Assembly: GCF_016464305.1 (NCBI RefSeq)
Contig: NZ_JAEIOJ010000012.1
Location: 91,660 to 155,659 of the forward strand
Reading direction: 5' to 3'
DNA: 64,000 nucleotides
From: Umezawaea beigongshangensis
Lineage (GTDB): Bacteria > Actinomycetota > Actinomycetes > Mycobacteriales > Pseudonocardiaceae
In this document: positions 15,610-24,938 of the stretch, in pieces
How positions within the stretch are numbered: the first letter of the stretch is position 1
Layout of the letters: every line of letters starts with the position of its first letter
Made by a program: the position numbers and the translations under genes
The notes under the pieces: model-generated
Told to the model about the DNA's origin: nothing
What the model saw: only the letters and a program-made list of their open reading frames with translations
The model's database searches: none

Positions 15610-16689
15610 TCCGACCGCGCTCCTCGACCCGGCGGTCGACCCCGTCGTCGCGCCGTCCTCCTCCGCTCCGCCGCGTCCCGGCGGCGGACGCCGCGTGGTC
15701 GTGCTGCTGCTGTGCCTGCTCGTCCTGGTGGCGTCGCTGGTCGCCGCCGTGCGCGTCGGCCTCGGCGGCGGCACGGGGTGGGACGAGATCGGCCGCTCGG
15801 TCGGCGCGCGGCTCGGCCTGCCCGTGCAGCCGCTGCCCCGGCTGACCGACTCGCTGATCTGGGACCTGCGCGTGCCCAGGGTGCTGCTGGCCGCGCTGGT
15901 CGGGGCCGCCCTGGCGGTCTGCGGCGCGGCCCTGCAGAGCGTGACGCGCAACGCGCTGGCCGATCCCTACCTGCTGGGCGTGTCCTCCGGCGCGTCCACC
16001 GGCGCGGTGGTCGTGGTGCTCCTCGGGTTCGCGGGCTCCCAGCTGGGGATGACCGGCGGAGCGTTCCTCGGCGCGCTCGTGTCCCTCGCGCTGCTGGTGC
16101 TCCTGCTGCGCCGCCGCGGCCTGGACTCGGTGCGCATCGTGCTGACCGGAGTCGTCGTGGGACAGCTCTTCACCGCGCTGACCTCGCTGATCCTGATGTC
16201 CTCCGGGGACGCCGACAGCACCCGCGCGCTGACGCACTGGCTGCTCGGCTCGATGGCGCCGGCCCGCTGGCAGTCGGTCGTGCTGTGCGGGATCTCCGCC
16301 GCCGCCGGCCTGCTGGTCGTCTGGCTGTGCTCCTCGGCGCTCGACGGGCTCGCCTTCGGCGCCGACACGGCCACCTCGCTCGGCATCGACGTGCGCACCG
16401 TGCGGACGGTCCTGCTGGTCACCACGTCCCTGCTGACCGCGGTCGCGGTCGCGGCGGTGGGCGCCATCGGCTTCGTGGGACTCATCGTGCCGCACGGCGT
16501 GCGGCTCCTCGTCGGCCCGCTGCACCGGGTCCTGCTGCCGCTCTCGGCGGTGGTGGGCGCGACGTTCCTGGTGTGGACCGACGCCCTGGCCCGCGTGGCG
16601 TTCGCACCGCTGGAGGTGCCGGTCGGCGTGTTCACCGCGCTGCTCGGCGTCCCGCTGTTCCTGGTGATCCTGCGCAAGCGGGGAGAGCT

Positions 16690-16693
<4 letters not shown>
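15602..16693 (+). CDS. FecCD-type ABC importer permease, system 2
   Basis: 363-aa polytopic permease with about ten helices. Family motifs are RVPRVLLAALVGAALAVCG, then NALADPYLLGVSSGAS and GAIGFVGLIVPHGVR. GTG start at 15602, inside the end of the binding-protein gene. Its stop overlaps the ATPase start in GTGA. It shares the fold with the permease at 4420, but order of genes differs between the two importer operons, so they are not a simple recent duplication. Confidence 0.92.
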
Positions 16694-17457
<764 letters not shown>

Positions 17458-17547
17458 TCCCGGCCGACCCGCCCGGCCGCCGCCGTCGACGGGCCAGCCG
17501 GGCGCGGCCAGTTCGGCCGCGCTCGACGGGCCGGGCTCCTCGGGTGG

Positions 17548-18777
17548 TCACGGGACGAGTCGCACGTCGGGGTGCGCCGGGGAGCTGCCGTCGAACAGGT
17601 CCGTCTGCCGTCCGAGCAGGTGCAGTCCGAAGAACGCGGCGAGGTGGTCCCGCTGCGCGGCCAGGCTTCGACCGGGGTCCACGGTCCCGATCGCCGCCGC
17701 CACCTTCTCGGCTGGCAGCGGTTCCACCCGGTCGATCTGCGGCAGCAGCACCTGCGCGTCGGTGAAGCTCGCGTGTTCGGCGGCGGGCAGGTGGAGGTCC
17801 CGCTTCCAGGCGGTGGAGTTGGCCCAGAACGAGGCCCAGTCCGGCGCGTGCAGGTGGTCGTGGGGACGGGCCTCGGCCCCGCTGGTCCCACCTCCCACGA
17901 GGAGGAAGGGGCGGTCGGCTCCGCGGGTGCTCGCCCGGCCGTACCGGGGGTCCATGCTGCCGTCGAGGTTGGCGCCCGCGTCGATCCGGCGGTCGCTCAG
18001 CACGGCCTCGGCGGTGGTGAAGCCGCCCATGGAGTGACCGAACATCCCGACCCGCGACAGGTCGAGCCCGGACCCGATCCCGGCGGGGAGGGGCCGACCG
18101 GCCGCGTCCGGATCGCCACCGGCGGCGATCACGCCGAGCTGGTCGAGCACGAAAGCGGTGTCCCGCACCCGTTCTCGCATCATCTGCGCCATGTCGACGC
18201 CGCTGGCCGGAAGTTCCACCCGGTCGGGGAACTCCACCGGACCGGCGAAGGTGTGGTCCACGGTGACCACGACGAAGCCGCGGCTGGCCAGGTCCTCCAC
18301 GAGCGTGGTGCCGAACGCCCGCGACTGCCCGCCGCCCGGTGAGTAGAGCACCACCGGCCGCGCGCCGGGCAGCGCGGCGGCACGGCTCCTGGCGGAGGTC
18401 CGCGTACCGGCGAAGTCGGCGACGCCGGGGTTCAGGCCGACCGATCCGGAGGCCCGGTCGTAGAACGCCGCCGTCCCCGGGGTGAGGTGCCGGGCGGGTC
18501 GGTGGGACGTCGGTCGCGCGGGGTACCACAGGGAGATCATCAGCTCGCGCGGTCGGCCCGGTGGTGACGCCCAGGGGTCGGTGCGGTCGTGGTCGACGAG
18601 GTGCAGGTCGGTCGTGCCCACCGGGTGGGGTCCGGTCGGCCGGGGCAGGCCGAGTTCGACGGGCAAGGACGGGTGCGAGGCCGGGTTCGCGGCGGCGGTG
18701 CCCGCCGGGGCGGTCACCGCCAGCACTCCCGCGCACAGTGCCGGGACGAGGGCTCTGCGCCAGTTCTTCTGCGTCAT
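17548..18777 (-). CDS. Secreted PAF-acetylhydrolase-like alpha/beta hydrolase
   Basis: 409-aa secreted serine hydrolase. A signal peptide ends near TAAANPAS (about residue 35). The nucleophile elbow is FGHSMGGF and the oxyanion region VLYSPGGG; the overall pattern matches the platelet-activating-factor acetylhydrolase/plasma lipase group. It would act on short-chain esters or lipids outside the cell. ATG at 18777. It lies about 80 bp downstream of the two-component pair on the same strand and might be controlled by it, though this is only a neighbourhood argument. Confidence 0.8.
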   Translation of the reverse strand: MTQKNWRRALVPALCAGVLAVTAPAGTAAANPASHPSLPVELGLPRPTGPHPVGTTDLHLVDHDRTDPWASPPGRPRELMISLWYPARPTSHRPARHLTPGTAAFYDRASGSVGLNPGVADFAGTRTSARSRAAALPGARPVVLYSPGGGQSRAFGTTLVEDLASRGFVVVTVDHTFAGPVEFPDRVELPASGVDMAQMMRERVRDTAFVLDQLGVIAAGGDPDAAGRPLPAGIGSGLDLSRVGMFGHSMGGFTTAEAVLSDRRIDAGANLDGSMDPRYGRASTRGADRPFLLVGGGTSGAEARPHDHLHAPDWASFWANSTAWKRDLHLPAAEHASFTDAQVLLPQIDRVEPLPAEKVAAAIGTVDPGRSLAAQRDHLAAFFGLHLLGRQTDLFDGSSPAHPDVRLVP

Positions 18778-18856
18778 GCCACCAGGATCGTGATCGCGAC
18801 CGCGCCGCACATCTGTCGAACGACACCAGACGGACCAGACGAAGGTCGTGGTCGCC

Positions 18857-19519
18857 TCAGCCGCGCTCGACCAGGCCCGCCTCGTGGGCGATGATCGCCG
18901 CCCGCACCCGGTTCGGCACCGCCAGTCCACGCAGGATCGAGCTGACGAACGTCTTCACGGTGCCCTCGACCACGTGCAGCCGCCTCGCTATCTCCGCGTT
19001 GGACAACCCGCTGCCGACCAGCGCCAGCACCTCGCGCTCGCGGGCGGTGAGACCGTCGACCAGTTCGCGGGCCCGCGCCGCGCCGGACGTCCGGCCGACG
19101 CCGGTGTCGAGCCGCCGGATGGCCCACTGCGCGATCTTCGGCGACAGGTACGCCGCGCCACCGGCCACGGCCCTGATGGCGGTGAACAGCTCCTGCGGAT
19201 CACCGGTCTTGAGCAGGTAGCCGCTGGCGCCACCGTCGAACGCGCGCACGATGTGCTCGTCCTCCGAGAACGTCGTCAGCACGATCAGGCCGGTGCCCGG
19301 CACGGTGCGGTGGATCTCGGCGGCCGCCGACAGTCCGTCCAGCCGGGGCATCACGATGTCCAGCAGCACGACGTCGGGCCGGTGCGCACGGGTCAGTGCC
19401 ACCACCTCGTGCCCGTCGCAGGCCTCGGCGACCACGTCGAAGTCCGGCTCCGCGGCGAGCACGGCCCGGACACCGGCCCTGATCAGCGGCTCGTCGTCGG
19501 CCAGCACCACACGGATCAC
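18857..19519 (-). CDS. NarL/LuxR-type response regulator
   Basis: 220-aa response regulator. The receiver domain has the acidic pair ADDEP, the phospho-acceptor Asp in VVLLDIVMP (about residue 54) and the conserved Lys in LLKTGD. The C-terminal LuxR helix-turn-helix reads LTAREREVLALVGSGLSNAE. It starts nine bases after the histidine kinase stop and is therefore its partner. Target genes are unknown. Confidence 0.93.
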   Translation of the reverse strand: MIRVVLADDEPLIRAGVRAVLAAEPDFDVVAEACDGHEVVALTRAHRPDVVLLDIVMPRLDGLSAAAEIHRTVPGTGLIVLTTFSEDEHIVRAFDGGASGYLLKTGDPQELFTAIRAVAGGAAYLSPKIAQWAIRRLDTGVGRTSGAARARELVDGLTAREREVLALVGSGLSNAEIARRLHVVEGTVKTFVSSILRGLAVPNRVRAAIIAHEAGLVERG

Positions 19520-19528
19520 GGATCCCCC

Positions 19529-21157
19529 TCACTCGGCCCCGGCCGAGATCGCGCTGCGCGGGACGATCTCCTTGACCACCAACCGGTCGGCCGCGAAGCA
19601 CAGCCGGAAGAAGAGCTGCTCGTCGCTCTGCACGTCGGACCAGTGGTACCGGCACCGCGCGCCACGCGGCGGCGCGGGGAGCATACGTTCCGGATCACCC
19701 AGGATCTGGAACGGGGGCAGCTGCGCCTCGACCTCCGTGCGGGACGCGCCGACCGGGATCCGCTCGAACACCGCCGGGGCGAGGCTGTTGTTCGCACCGA
19801 CCAGGGCGTAGAGCGCCGTCGTGAGCACGGCGACCACGAGACCCGCCAGCGCTGGCGCCCGCACCGCGCGGGCGAGACGGTGCCGCGCCTCGCCGCGAGT
19901 GCGGGCACGGGCGCGGTCCGACTCGCCACCGCTCCCGTTCGGGTCCGCTGGCGGGTCGGCCGGGGGAGCGTCGTGCGGGAGCGTGGCGACCAGGGCGAAC
20001 CCGCCGTCTCGCGGACCGGCCTCCAGCGCGCCGCCGAGCAGCCGGACGCGCTCGGCCAGTCCCACCAGCCCGTGGCCACCACCGGTGGCGGCACCCGGCC
20101 GCTCGCTCGCCGGTCCGTTCGCGACGGTCACCACCGTGCTGCCCGTCCGGTGTTCGAGCCGGACGGTGACCGCCGCGCCGGGAGCGTGCCTGGCGGCGTT
20201 GGTCAGGCCCTCCTGGACCACCCGGTGCGCCGCCCGCTCCACCGGCGCGGGCAACGGCTCCACCGGTGGTTCCGACGGTTCCAGCACGACGTCCACGCCC
20301 GCGCCAGCGGCGCGCTCGACCAGACCGGCGACGTCGGTCCGCTCCCGCGGCGAGGGCTCGCCGTCGGGGTGCAGCACCCCGATGAACTCCCGCAACCGCT
20401 CGGTCGCCTCCGCCACACCGGCACGCAGCTCACCCGCCGCCGCACGGTGCCGCTCCGGCAGGTCCGCGCTCACCTCGAACGCGGCAGCGCGCAGCGCGAT
20501 GAGCCCCCACTCGTGGCCGAGCGAGTCGTGCACGTCCCGCGCGATCCTGGCCCGTTCCCGCAGTCGCGCTCGCTCGACCTCCAGCCGCTGCTGGCGTTCC
20601 AGCAGTGCGGCGCGCTCCCACCCGGCCGCGGCGAGCTCGGCCCGCTGCCGCCGGTACCGCCCGACCAGCCACGGCACCAGGACCACGATCAGCAGGACCA
20701 GCACCAGCAGGAACCAGTCGTAGAGACCGAACAGCAGCCCGAAGCCACCCCGCGCCGAACCGTCCACCAGCACGCTGACCGGCAGTCCGGCCAGCACCAC
20801 CGCGGCCAGCGAGGACAGCACCGAGCGCGTGTCGTCCAGCCGCCGCCCGGCGCGGAACCCGAAGACCGCGGCCGCGAGGAAGGGCCACACCCCGGCCGGA
20901 TCGGTGACCGTCGGCGTCAGCACCAGCGCCGGTACCGCCGCCGCCGCGACGAGCAGGCACAGCGTCGCGACCGGGAACCGGTCGAAGAACACCACGGCCG
21001 CGCCCAGCACCAGACCGCCGCCGACCAGCTCCGCCCAGCGGACGGCCGCGTGGTCGAGTCGCGCCGCCTCCAGTGCGAGAGGAACCGTCAACGCCACCCA
21101 GAGCGCGGCCTGCGGCCACCGCGAGCGGGACCGCGGCCGATCGATCACACCCGGCAT
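19529..21157 (-). CDS. DesK/NarX-type histidine kinase with extra sensor tail
   Basis: 542-aa membrane kinase. Several hydrophobic helices occupy about residues 10-150. The HisKA_3 dimerisation helix carries the phospho-His in RIARDVHDSLGHEW (about residue 210), and the ATPase domain ends with GHGLVGLAERVRLLGG (about residue 370). Unusually the chain continues: a charged linker, one more transmembrane helix near 440-460 and an extracytoplasmic tail of about 80 residues with two Cys and a BamE/SmpA-like start (PVGASRTEVEAQL). ATG at 21157; the start is not supported by a strong ribosome site. It forms an operon with the response regulator. Confidence 0.88.
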   Translation of the reverse strand: MPGVIDRPRSRSRWPQAALWVALTVPLALEAARLDHAAVRWAELVGGGLVLGAAVVFFDRFPVATLCLLVAAAAVPALVLTPTVTDPAGVWPFLAAAVFGFRAGRRLDDTRSVLSSLAAVVLAGLPVSVLVDGSARGGFGLLFGLYDWFLLVLVLLIVVLVPWLVGRYRRQRAELAAAGWERAALLERQQRLEVERARLRERARIARDVHDSLGHEWGLIALRAAAFEVSADLPERHRAAAGELRAGVAEATERLREFIGVLHPDGEPSPRERTDVAGLVERAAGAGVDVVLEPSEPPVEPLPAPVERAAHRVVQEGLTNAARHAPGAAVTVRLEHRTGSTVVTVANGPASERPGAATGGGHGLVGLAERVRLLGGALEAGPRDGGFALVATLPHDAPPADPPADPNGSGGESDRARARTRGEARHRLARAVRAPALAGLVVAVLTTALYALVGANNSLAPAVFERIPVGASRTEVEAQLPPFQILGDPERMLPAPPRGARCRYHWSDVQSDEQLFFRLCFAADRLVVKEIVPRSAISAGAE

Positions 21158-21209
21158 CCACGCAGGGTAGTGCGCGGCGGGCACGCCGTCGCGCGCCCTC
21201 GTGCGGGGC

Positions 21210-22025
21210 TCAGAGGAAGAGCGGAAGGGCGTTGATCGCCCCGTGGACGACGAGGAGCGGCCACATCAGCCGGTACCGGCTCCACAGGTAGCCGAGGAAC
21301 AGCCCCTGGACGCCCTGGTTCGCGAACGCCGACGCGAGGTCCACCGGCAGATCGCCGACGCCCTGGATCGCGACGTGCCACGCCGCCCACAGCAGCGACG
21401 CGAGCACGATCGCGGGCCAGCGGCCCAGGACCGCCTCCCACCGCGTCTGCGACCACCGCCGGTAGAACACCTCCTCCAGCAGGGCGTTCACCAGGAACAC
21501 CACGACCACGGTCGCGATCAGCGTGGCGGCGTCGACGGTGTCCGCGTAGTCGCTCGGCCGCAGGGCGAACGGCCCTGCGCAGCTCAGCAGCAGCCACGCC
21601 GCCACGGGAACGACCGGAGCCAGCTGCGCGTGGCCGTCGAGCGCGATCGCGGGCGATCCGCGCCGGACCCGGAACAGCACGAGCGGCACCGCCAGCAGCA
21701 GCGACGCCTTCAGCAGCACGTGTGCCGGTTCGCCGCCGCCCGCCAGGCGCAGCGTCAGCGCGAACACCAGCGCGGCCACGAGGAGAACGCCGGCCTCGAC
21801 CCGGATCCCGCGGGTCGCCGGAACGGTGGCGGGGGACCGGGCCGGGACGAGCCGGACGGCCAGGACGCCGACGAGGGCGGGCACCCACCGCGTCCACACC
21901 GCGACGGTGTCGCCGTGGTCGGCGGAGTACCTGACGGAGGTGTTCCCGGTCAGCACCAGCAGCAGCACCGATCCGGCGATGATCGTCGCTCCCGCGGCGA
22001 GCACACCGATCCCCGGTCCACCCAT
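21210..22025 (-). CDS. CPBP family intramembrane glutamic endopeptidase
   Basis: 271-aa membrane protein with about eight helices. It shows the three CPBP/CAAX protease motifs: LLEEVFYRR (EExxxR), WAAWHV and VVHGAIN with the metal or catalytic His residues. Bacterial members cleave lipidated or membrane peptides, and some act in bacteriocin immunity; the substrate here is unknown. It is divergent from the TetR gene at 22083, across a palindrome, so the protease is likely repressed by it. Confidence 0.85.
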   Translation of the reverse strand: MGGPGIGVLAAGATIIAGSVLLLVLTGNTSVRYSADHGDTVAVWTRWVPALVGVLAVRLVPARSPATVPATRGIRVEAGVLLVAALVFALTLRLAGGGEPAHVLLKASLLLAVPLVLFRVRRGSPAIALDGHAQLAPVVPVAAWLLLSCAGPFALRPSDYADTVDAATLIATVVVVFLVNALLEEVFYRRWSQTRWEAVLGRWPAIVLASLLWAAWHVAIQGVGDLPVDLASAFANQGVQGLFLGYLWSRYRLMWPLLVVHGAINALPLFL

Positions 22026-22035
22026 CTTATTCAGC

Positions 22036-22048
22036 ACAGTTGTACTGT
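22036..22048. promoter_or_regulatory. Palindromic operator between protease and TetR genes
   Basis: ACAGTTGTACTGT is a 5-3-5 inverted repeat in an AT-rich patch of the divergent region. It is well placed to control both genes and is the best candidate site for the adjacent TetR protein. Confidence 0.55.
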
Positions 22049-22070
22049 AATAGAAACCGCACGTCCGTGC

Positions 22071-22085
22071 TATAAAAAGTCCGTG
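22071..22085 (+). promoter_or_regulatory. Possible leaderless start of TetR gene
   Basis: TATAAA at 22071-22076 is a strong -10-like element. The GTG start lies seven bases after it, and no Shine-Dalgarno sequence is present, so transcription and translation may begin at the same base, as is common in actinomycetes. Confidence 0.5.
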
Positions 22086-22700
22086 CCGAAGCTCGTGGAC
22101 CACGCCCAGCGGCGCGCGGCACTGGCGCGCGCGGTCTGGGCCGTGATCGACCGGGAGGGCATCGAGGGCGCCACGGTCCGGCGGGTGGCCGACGAGGCCG
22201 GGGTGTCGGTCGGCGGGCTGCGCCACTACTTCGACAGCCAGCGCGGACTCGTCCTGTTCGCCGCGCAGGAGGTGGCCTCCGCCGTGACCGCCCGCCTCAC
22301 CGCCCACCTCGAAGCCGACCTGCCCGGTCCCGAGCGGGCTCAGCGCCTGCTGGAGGAACTGCTGCCGCTGGACGCGGAACGCCGCGTGGAGGTCGACGTC
22401 TGGCTCGCCTGCCTGATGCGCTCCCGCGTGGACGGCACGCTGGCGGAGGTGCGCCGGACCGCGTGGTCGGGCGAGCGCCACGTCTGCCGTCTCGCCGTGG
22501 CCCACCGCTGCGGGGTCGCACCGCCGGGGGCGATCGGCGACGAGCTCCAGGACCCGCTGCTGGAACGGCGGGCCGGTCGCCTGCACGTCTTCGTCGACGG
22601 CCTGACGTTGCAGGCGGCGGCCTTCCGGGACCGGCTCCCGCCGCGAGCCGTCCGCGCGCTGCTGGAAGCCGAGCTGGACGCGGTCGCCGACCCGGTGTGA
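22083..22700 (+). CDS. TetR family regulator (BetI-like)
   Basis: 205-aa regulator with the helix-turn-helix in GATVRRVADEAGVSVGGLRHYF (residues about 25-48; first part of a longer motif) and a TetR_C-type ligand domain. GTG start at 22083 lacks a ribosome-binding site and sits seven bases after a TATAAA element, suggesting a leaderless message. It is divergent from the CPBP protease. The ligand is unknown. Confidence 0.87.
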   Translation: MPKLVDHAQRRAALARAVWAVIDREGIEGATVRRVADEAGVSVGGLRHYFDSQRGLVLFAAQEVASAVTARLTAHLEADLPGPERAQRLLEELLPLDAERRVEVDVWLACLMRSRVDGTLAEVRRTAWSGERHVCRLAVAHRCGVAPPGAIGDELQDPLLERRAGRLHVFVDGLTLQAAAFRDRLPPRAVRALLEAELDAVADPV

Positions 22701-22743
22701 ACGGGCCGGCGATCGGTCCCGCCGTGCCCGCCGAGGACCGGTG

Positions 22744-23574
22744 TCAGGTGCGCGTGGCGCGCAGGCCGTAGAGCAGGGGGACGCGGGGCGCGTCGTCGGG
22801 GAGACGCCACCAGCCGTTGTCCGCGCGCACGGCGTGCGGCCACCGCTGCCACGGGATCAGCTCGGTCTCGGTGAGCCGGTCGACGGTGAAGCCAGCACCG
22901 ACGAGCGCGGTGACGACCTCGCCGAGACCGTGGGCCCACTCGTAGGCCGTCGTGTCGCGGGCCAGCGCCGGACCGTCGGTGTAGGTGTGGGTGCTGTCGC
23001 GCTCGACGGGTCCGCGTCCCGGCAGGTAGTCGTGCCGCAGCAGGAGTTCCGCGCCGCCGTCGGGCTTGGGGCCGAGGGCGTTGAGCAGCGGGTGGAACTC
23101 GCAGAGGTAGAGGACGCCGCCGGGCTTGAGCAGGGCCTCGACCACCGCCGCCCAGCGGGAGAGGTCCGGCAGGTAGCAGAGGGCGCCCTTGCCGGTGTAG
23201 ACCACGTCGAACGTGCGGCCGTCCACCGCCTCGACCGCGTCGTGCACGTCGGCCTGCACGTACTCGACGTCGACCCCGGCCTCGCGCGCGATGCGCCTGG
23301 CCCAGGTGACGGCGGCGCCGGAGAAGTCCAGCCCGACCGTCCGCGCTCCGGCACGCGGGAAGGCGATCGTCTCGACCCCGAGGTGGCACTGGAGGTGGAT
23401 GAGGTCGCGCCCGGCCAGCTCGCCGAGGTCGTCCCACTCGAAGTCGGCGAACCACTCCCGCGCGTCGCGGGTGCCGATGCCGTAGAACTCGCTGGCCACG
23501 TGCACGGGGGTGCGGGCGTCCCAGTTCGCCCGGTTCGCCCGCACCATCTCCTGCACCGTCGCGTCGAAGACCAT
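22744..23574 (-). CDS. Class I SAM-dependent methyltransferase
   Basis: 276-aa methyltransferase of the Methyltransf_25/UbiE-like group. The SAM-binding region is LIHLQCHLGVETIAF, with the acidic loop VGLDFSG and the post-motif LKPGGVLYLCEFHP. It stands alone between a TetR gene and an MBL-fold hydrolase; nothing nearby gives its substrate. The ATG at 23574 is the first start and agrees with the family N-terminus (NRANWDARTPVH). Confidence 0.85.
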   Translation of the reverse strand: MVFDATVQEMVRANRANWDARTPVHVASEFYGIGTRDAREWFADFEWDDLGELAGRDLIHLQCHLGVETIAFPRAGARTVGLDFSGAAVTWARRIAREAGVDVEYVQADVHDAVEAVDGRTFDVVYTGKGALCYLPDLSRWAAVVEALLKPGGVLYLCEFHPLLNALGPKPDGGAELLLRHDYLPGRGPVERDSTHTYTDGPALARDTTAYEWAHGLGEVVTALVGAGFTVDRLTETELIPWQRWPHAVRADNGWWRLPDDAPRVPLLYGLRATRT

Positions 23575-23887
23575 CCACGACGTCTACCACGCCGTCGCGG
23601 ACTCCGACCCGGCCGCGGCGCAGGATCACCCGGACGACGGGGAGCGCGCGGTGCGCGCGTCCGCGGACGTCCGCACCGCGCTCGCGGCCGGATCGCGGAC
23701 CGGGTCTCCGCGCCGGACCCGCACCCCCTCGGGGGCAGCCGCGGCTGCCCCCGAGGCCCGAACCGTCACCGGTGACGATCACCGCCCGTCCGGCGGACCG
23801 CCCGTTCGGGCTCGTGCTCCTCCTGCGGTCGTGGAAGGGGTACGCGGGTCGCGCCGGGGCGTCGGCGACTCGGCCGCCCGCACCGGT
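23575..23887. other. Intergenic region with large palindrome
   Basis: No supportable gene. The striking element is the 30-base perfect palindrome at 23727-23756. The rest is GC-rich without recognisable signals other than what must be the methyltransferase promoter at the left end. Confidence 0.5.
23727..23756 (-). terminator. Perfect 30-base palindrome, terminator of MBL gene
   Basis: The two 15-base halves are perfectly complementary with no unpaired loop bases in the sequence. It lies about 130 bp after the stop of the minus-strand MBL-fold gene, so a terminator is the simplest reading. Confidence 0.65.
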
Positions 23888-24838
23888 TCACGCGCTCGGA
23901 GCCGCTGCGGGGTCGACCTCCGGGGAGACGTCGGTGAACGGCGCCCAGCGGCGCACGGCGAAGGCGCTGCCGGAGCGGGTGATCTCGGCCGCGCCGTGAC
24001 CGGGGAAGTGGGCGGGCAGCACGAGAGCTCTGCGGTCGGCCGCCTCCTCCAGGATGCGCGTCCGCGACCTGGTGGCCGCGGCCTGGTCCTCGCTGAGACA
24101 GGTGTCGCACCACGGGTGGGTGAACTGCGCCGGTGTGTGCACCAGGTCGCCGACGAACAGAGCGCGGTCGGTGCCCGATCCCAGGCGCACGACGGTGGAG
24201 CCGGGGGTGTGGCCGGGGGCGAGTTCGAGGGTGAGGTTGCGGTCGATCCGGTGGGTGGTGCCCGTCCACAGCAGGGTCTGGCCCGCCCGGTGCACGGGGT
24301 CGATGCTGTCCTCGAAGAGGGAGCCGTTGGCCAGGTGCGCGCTGACGCCGTTGACGGACCCGCGCTTGGGGATGTTGTTGCGGGGGTTCCAGTAGGTGAA
24401 GTCGGGTTCGGCGATCAGGTAGGTGGCGTTGGGGAAGGTCGGCACCCAGGTGCGGTCGACGAGGCGGGTGTTCCAGCCGACGTGGTCGGCGTGGGCGTGG
24501 GTGTTGATCACGAGGTCGACGTCCTCGGGACGCACCCCCGCCGCGGCCAGCTGGTCCAGGAAGTCGCCGTCGCGGTGTGTCCACGCCGGCATGTAGGACC
24601 GCTCCTTGTTGTTGCCCACGCCGGTGTCGACGAGGACGACCTTGCCCTCGCTGCGCAGCACCCACGTCTGCACCGCCGCCAGGTAGTCGTCGGTGGCCCG
24701 GTGCCAGAACTGCGGTCCCGGCCGCTCGTCGCTCTCGCGCCAGGGGTGCTGGTCCAGGTCGGGGAACAGCACGGACATCGGCGCGATCGGACCAGCCCAC
24801 TCCAGGACGCGGGTGATCTCCACCTCGCCCAGGGTCAT
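23888..24838 (-). CDS. MBL-fold metallo-hydrolase
   Basis: 316-aa metallo-beta-lactamase-fold hydrolase. The zinc-binding motif is THAHADHVGWN near residue 115, with a further His in APGHTPGS and Asp in FVGDLVHTP. The closest sequence style is the AttM/quorum-quenching lactonase and glyoxalase II-like group, but the substrate cannot be fixed. The ATG at 24838 is preferred because AGGA lies ten bases upstream; a second ATG at 24847 sits almost on that site. It is divergent from an AraC regulator. Confidence 0.83.
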   Translation of the reverse strand: MTLGEVEITRVLEWAGPIAPMSVLFPDLDQHPWRESDERPGPQFWHRATDDYLAAVQTWVLRSEGKVVLVDTGVGNNKERSYMPAWTHRDGDFLDQLAAAGVRPEDVDLVINTHAHADHVGWNTRLVDRTWVPTFPNATYLIAEPDFTYWNPRNNIPKRGSVNGVSAHLANGSLFEDSIDPVHRAGQTLLWTGTTHRIDRNLTLELAPGHTPGSTVVRLGSGTDRALFVGDLVHTPAQFTHPWCDTCLSEDQAAATRSRTRILEEAADRRALVLPAHFPGHGAAEITRSGSAFAVRRWAPFTDVSPEVDPAAAPSA

Positions 24839-24886
24839 CGTTTCCATGTCCTGCACGTTATGCCGCTTCACGAGCACGTTCGATGG

Positions 24887-24922
24887 TCGATCGTGCTCGA
24901 TGGATAATCGATCGTCTCGCTG
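24887..24922. promoter_or_regulatory. Direct repeats, probable AraC operator
   Basis: TCGATCGT at 24887-24894 is repeated at 24908-24915, 21 bp apart (two helical turns), with partly conserved flanks CTCG and TGG. Direct repeats at this spacing are typical AraC-family sites and they lie between the AraC gene and the divergent MBL-fold gene. Confidence 0.55.
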
Positions 24923-24938
24923 GAGGTACGGTTGTGGC

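Noticed and set aside
12571..15951. 1126-aa minus-strand open frame
   Set aside because: Only its end (12571-13305) is the real oxygenase gene; the rest is antisense to the MFS and binding-protein genes and is Arg/Pro/His-rich.
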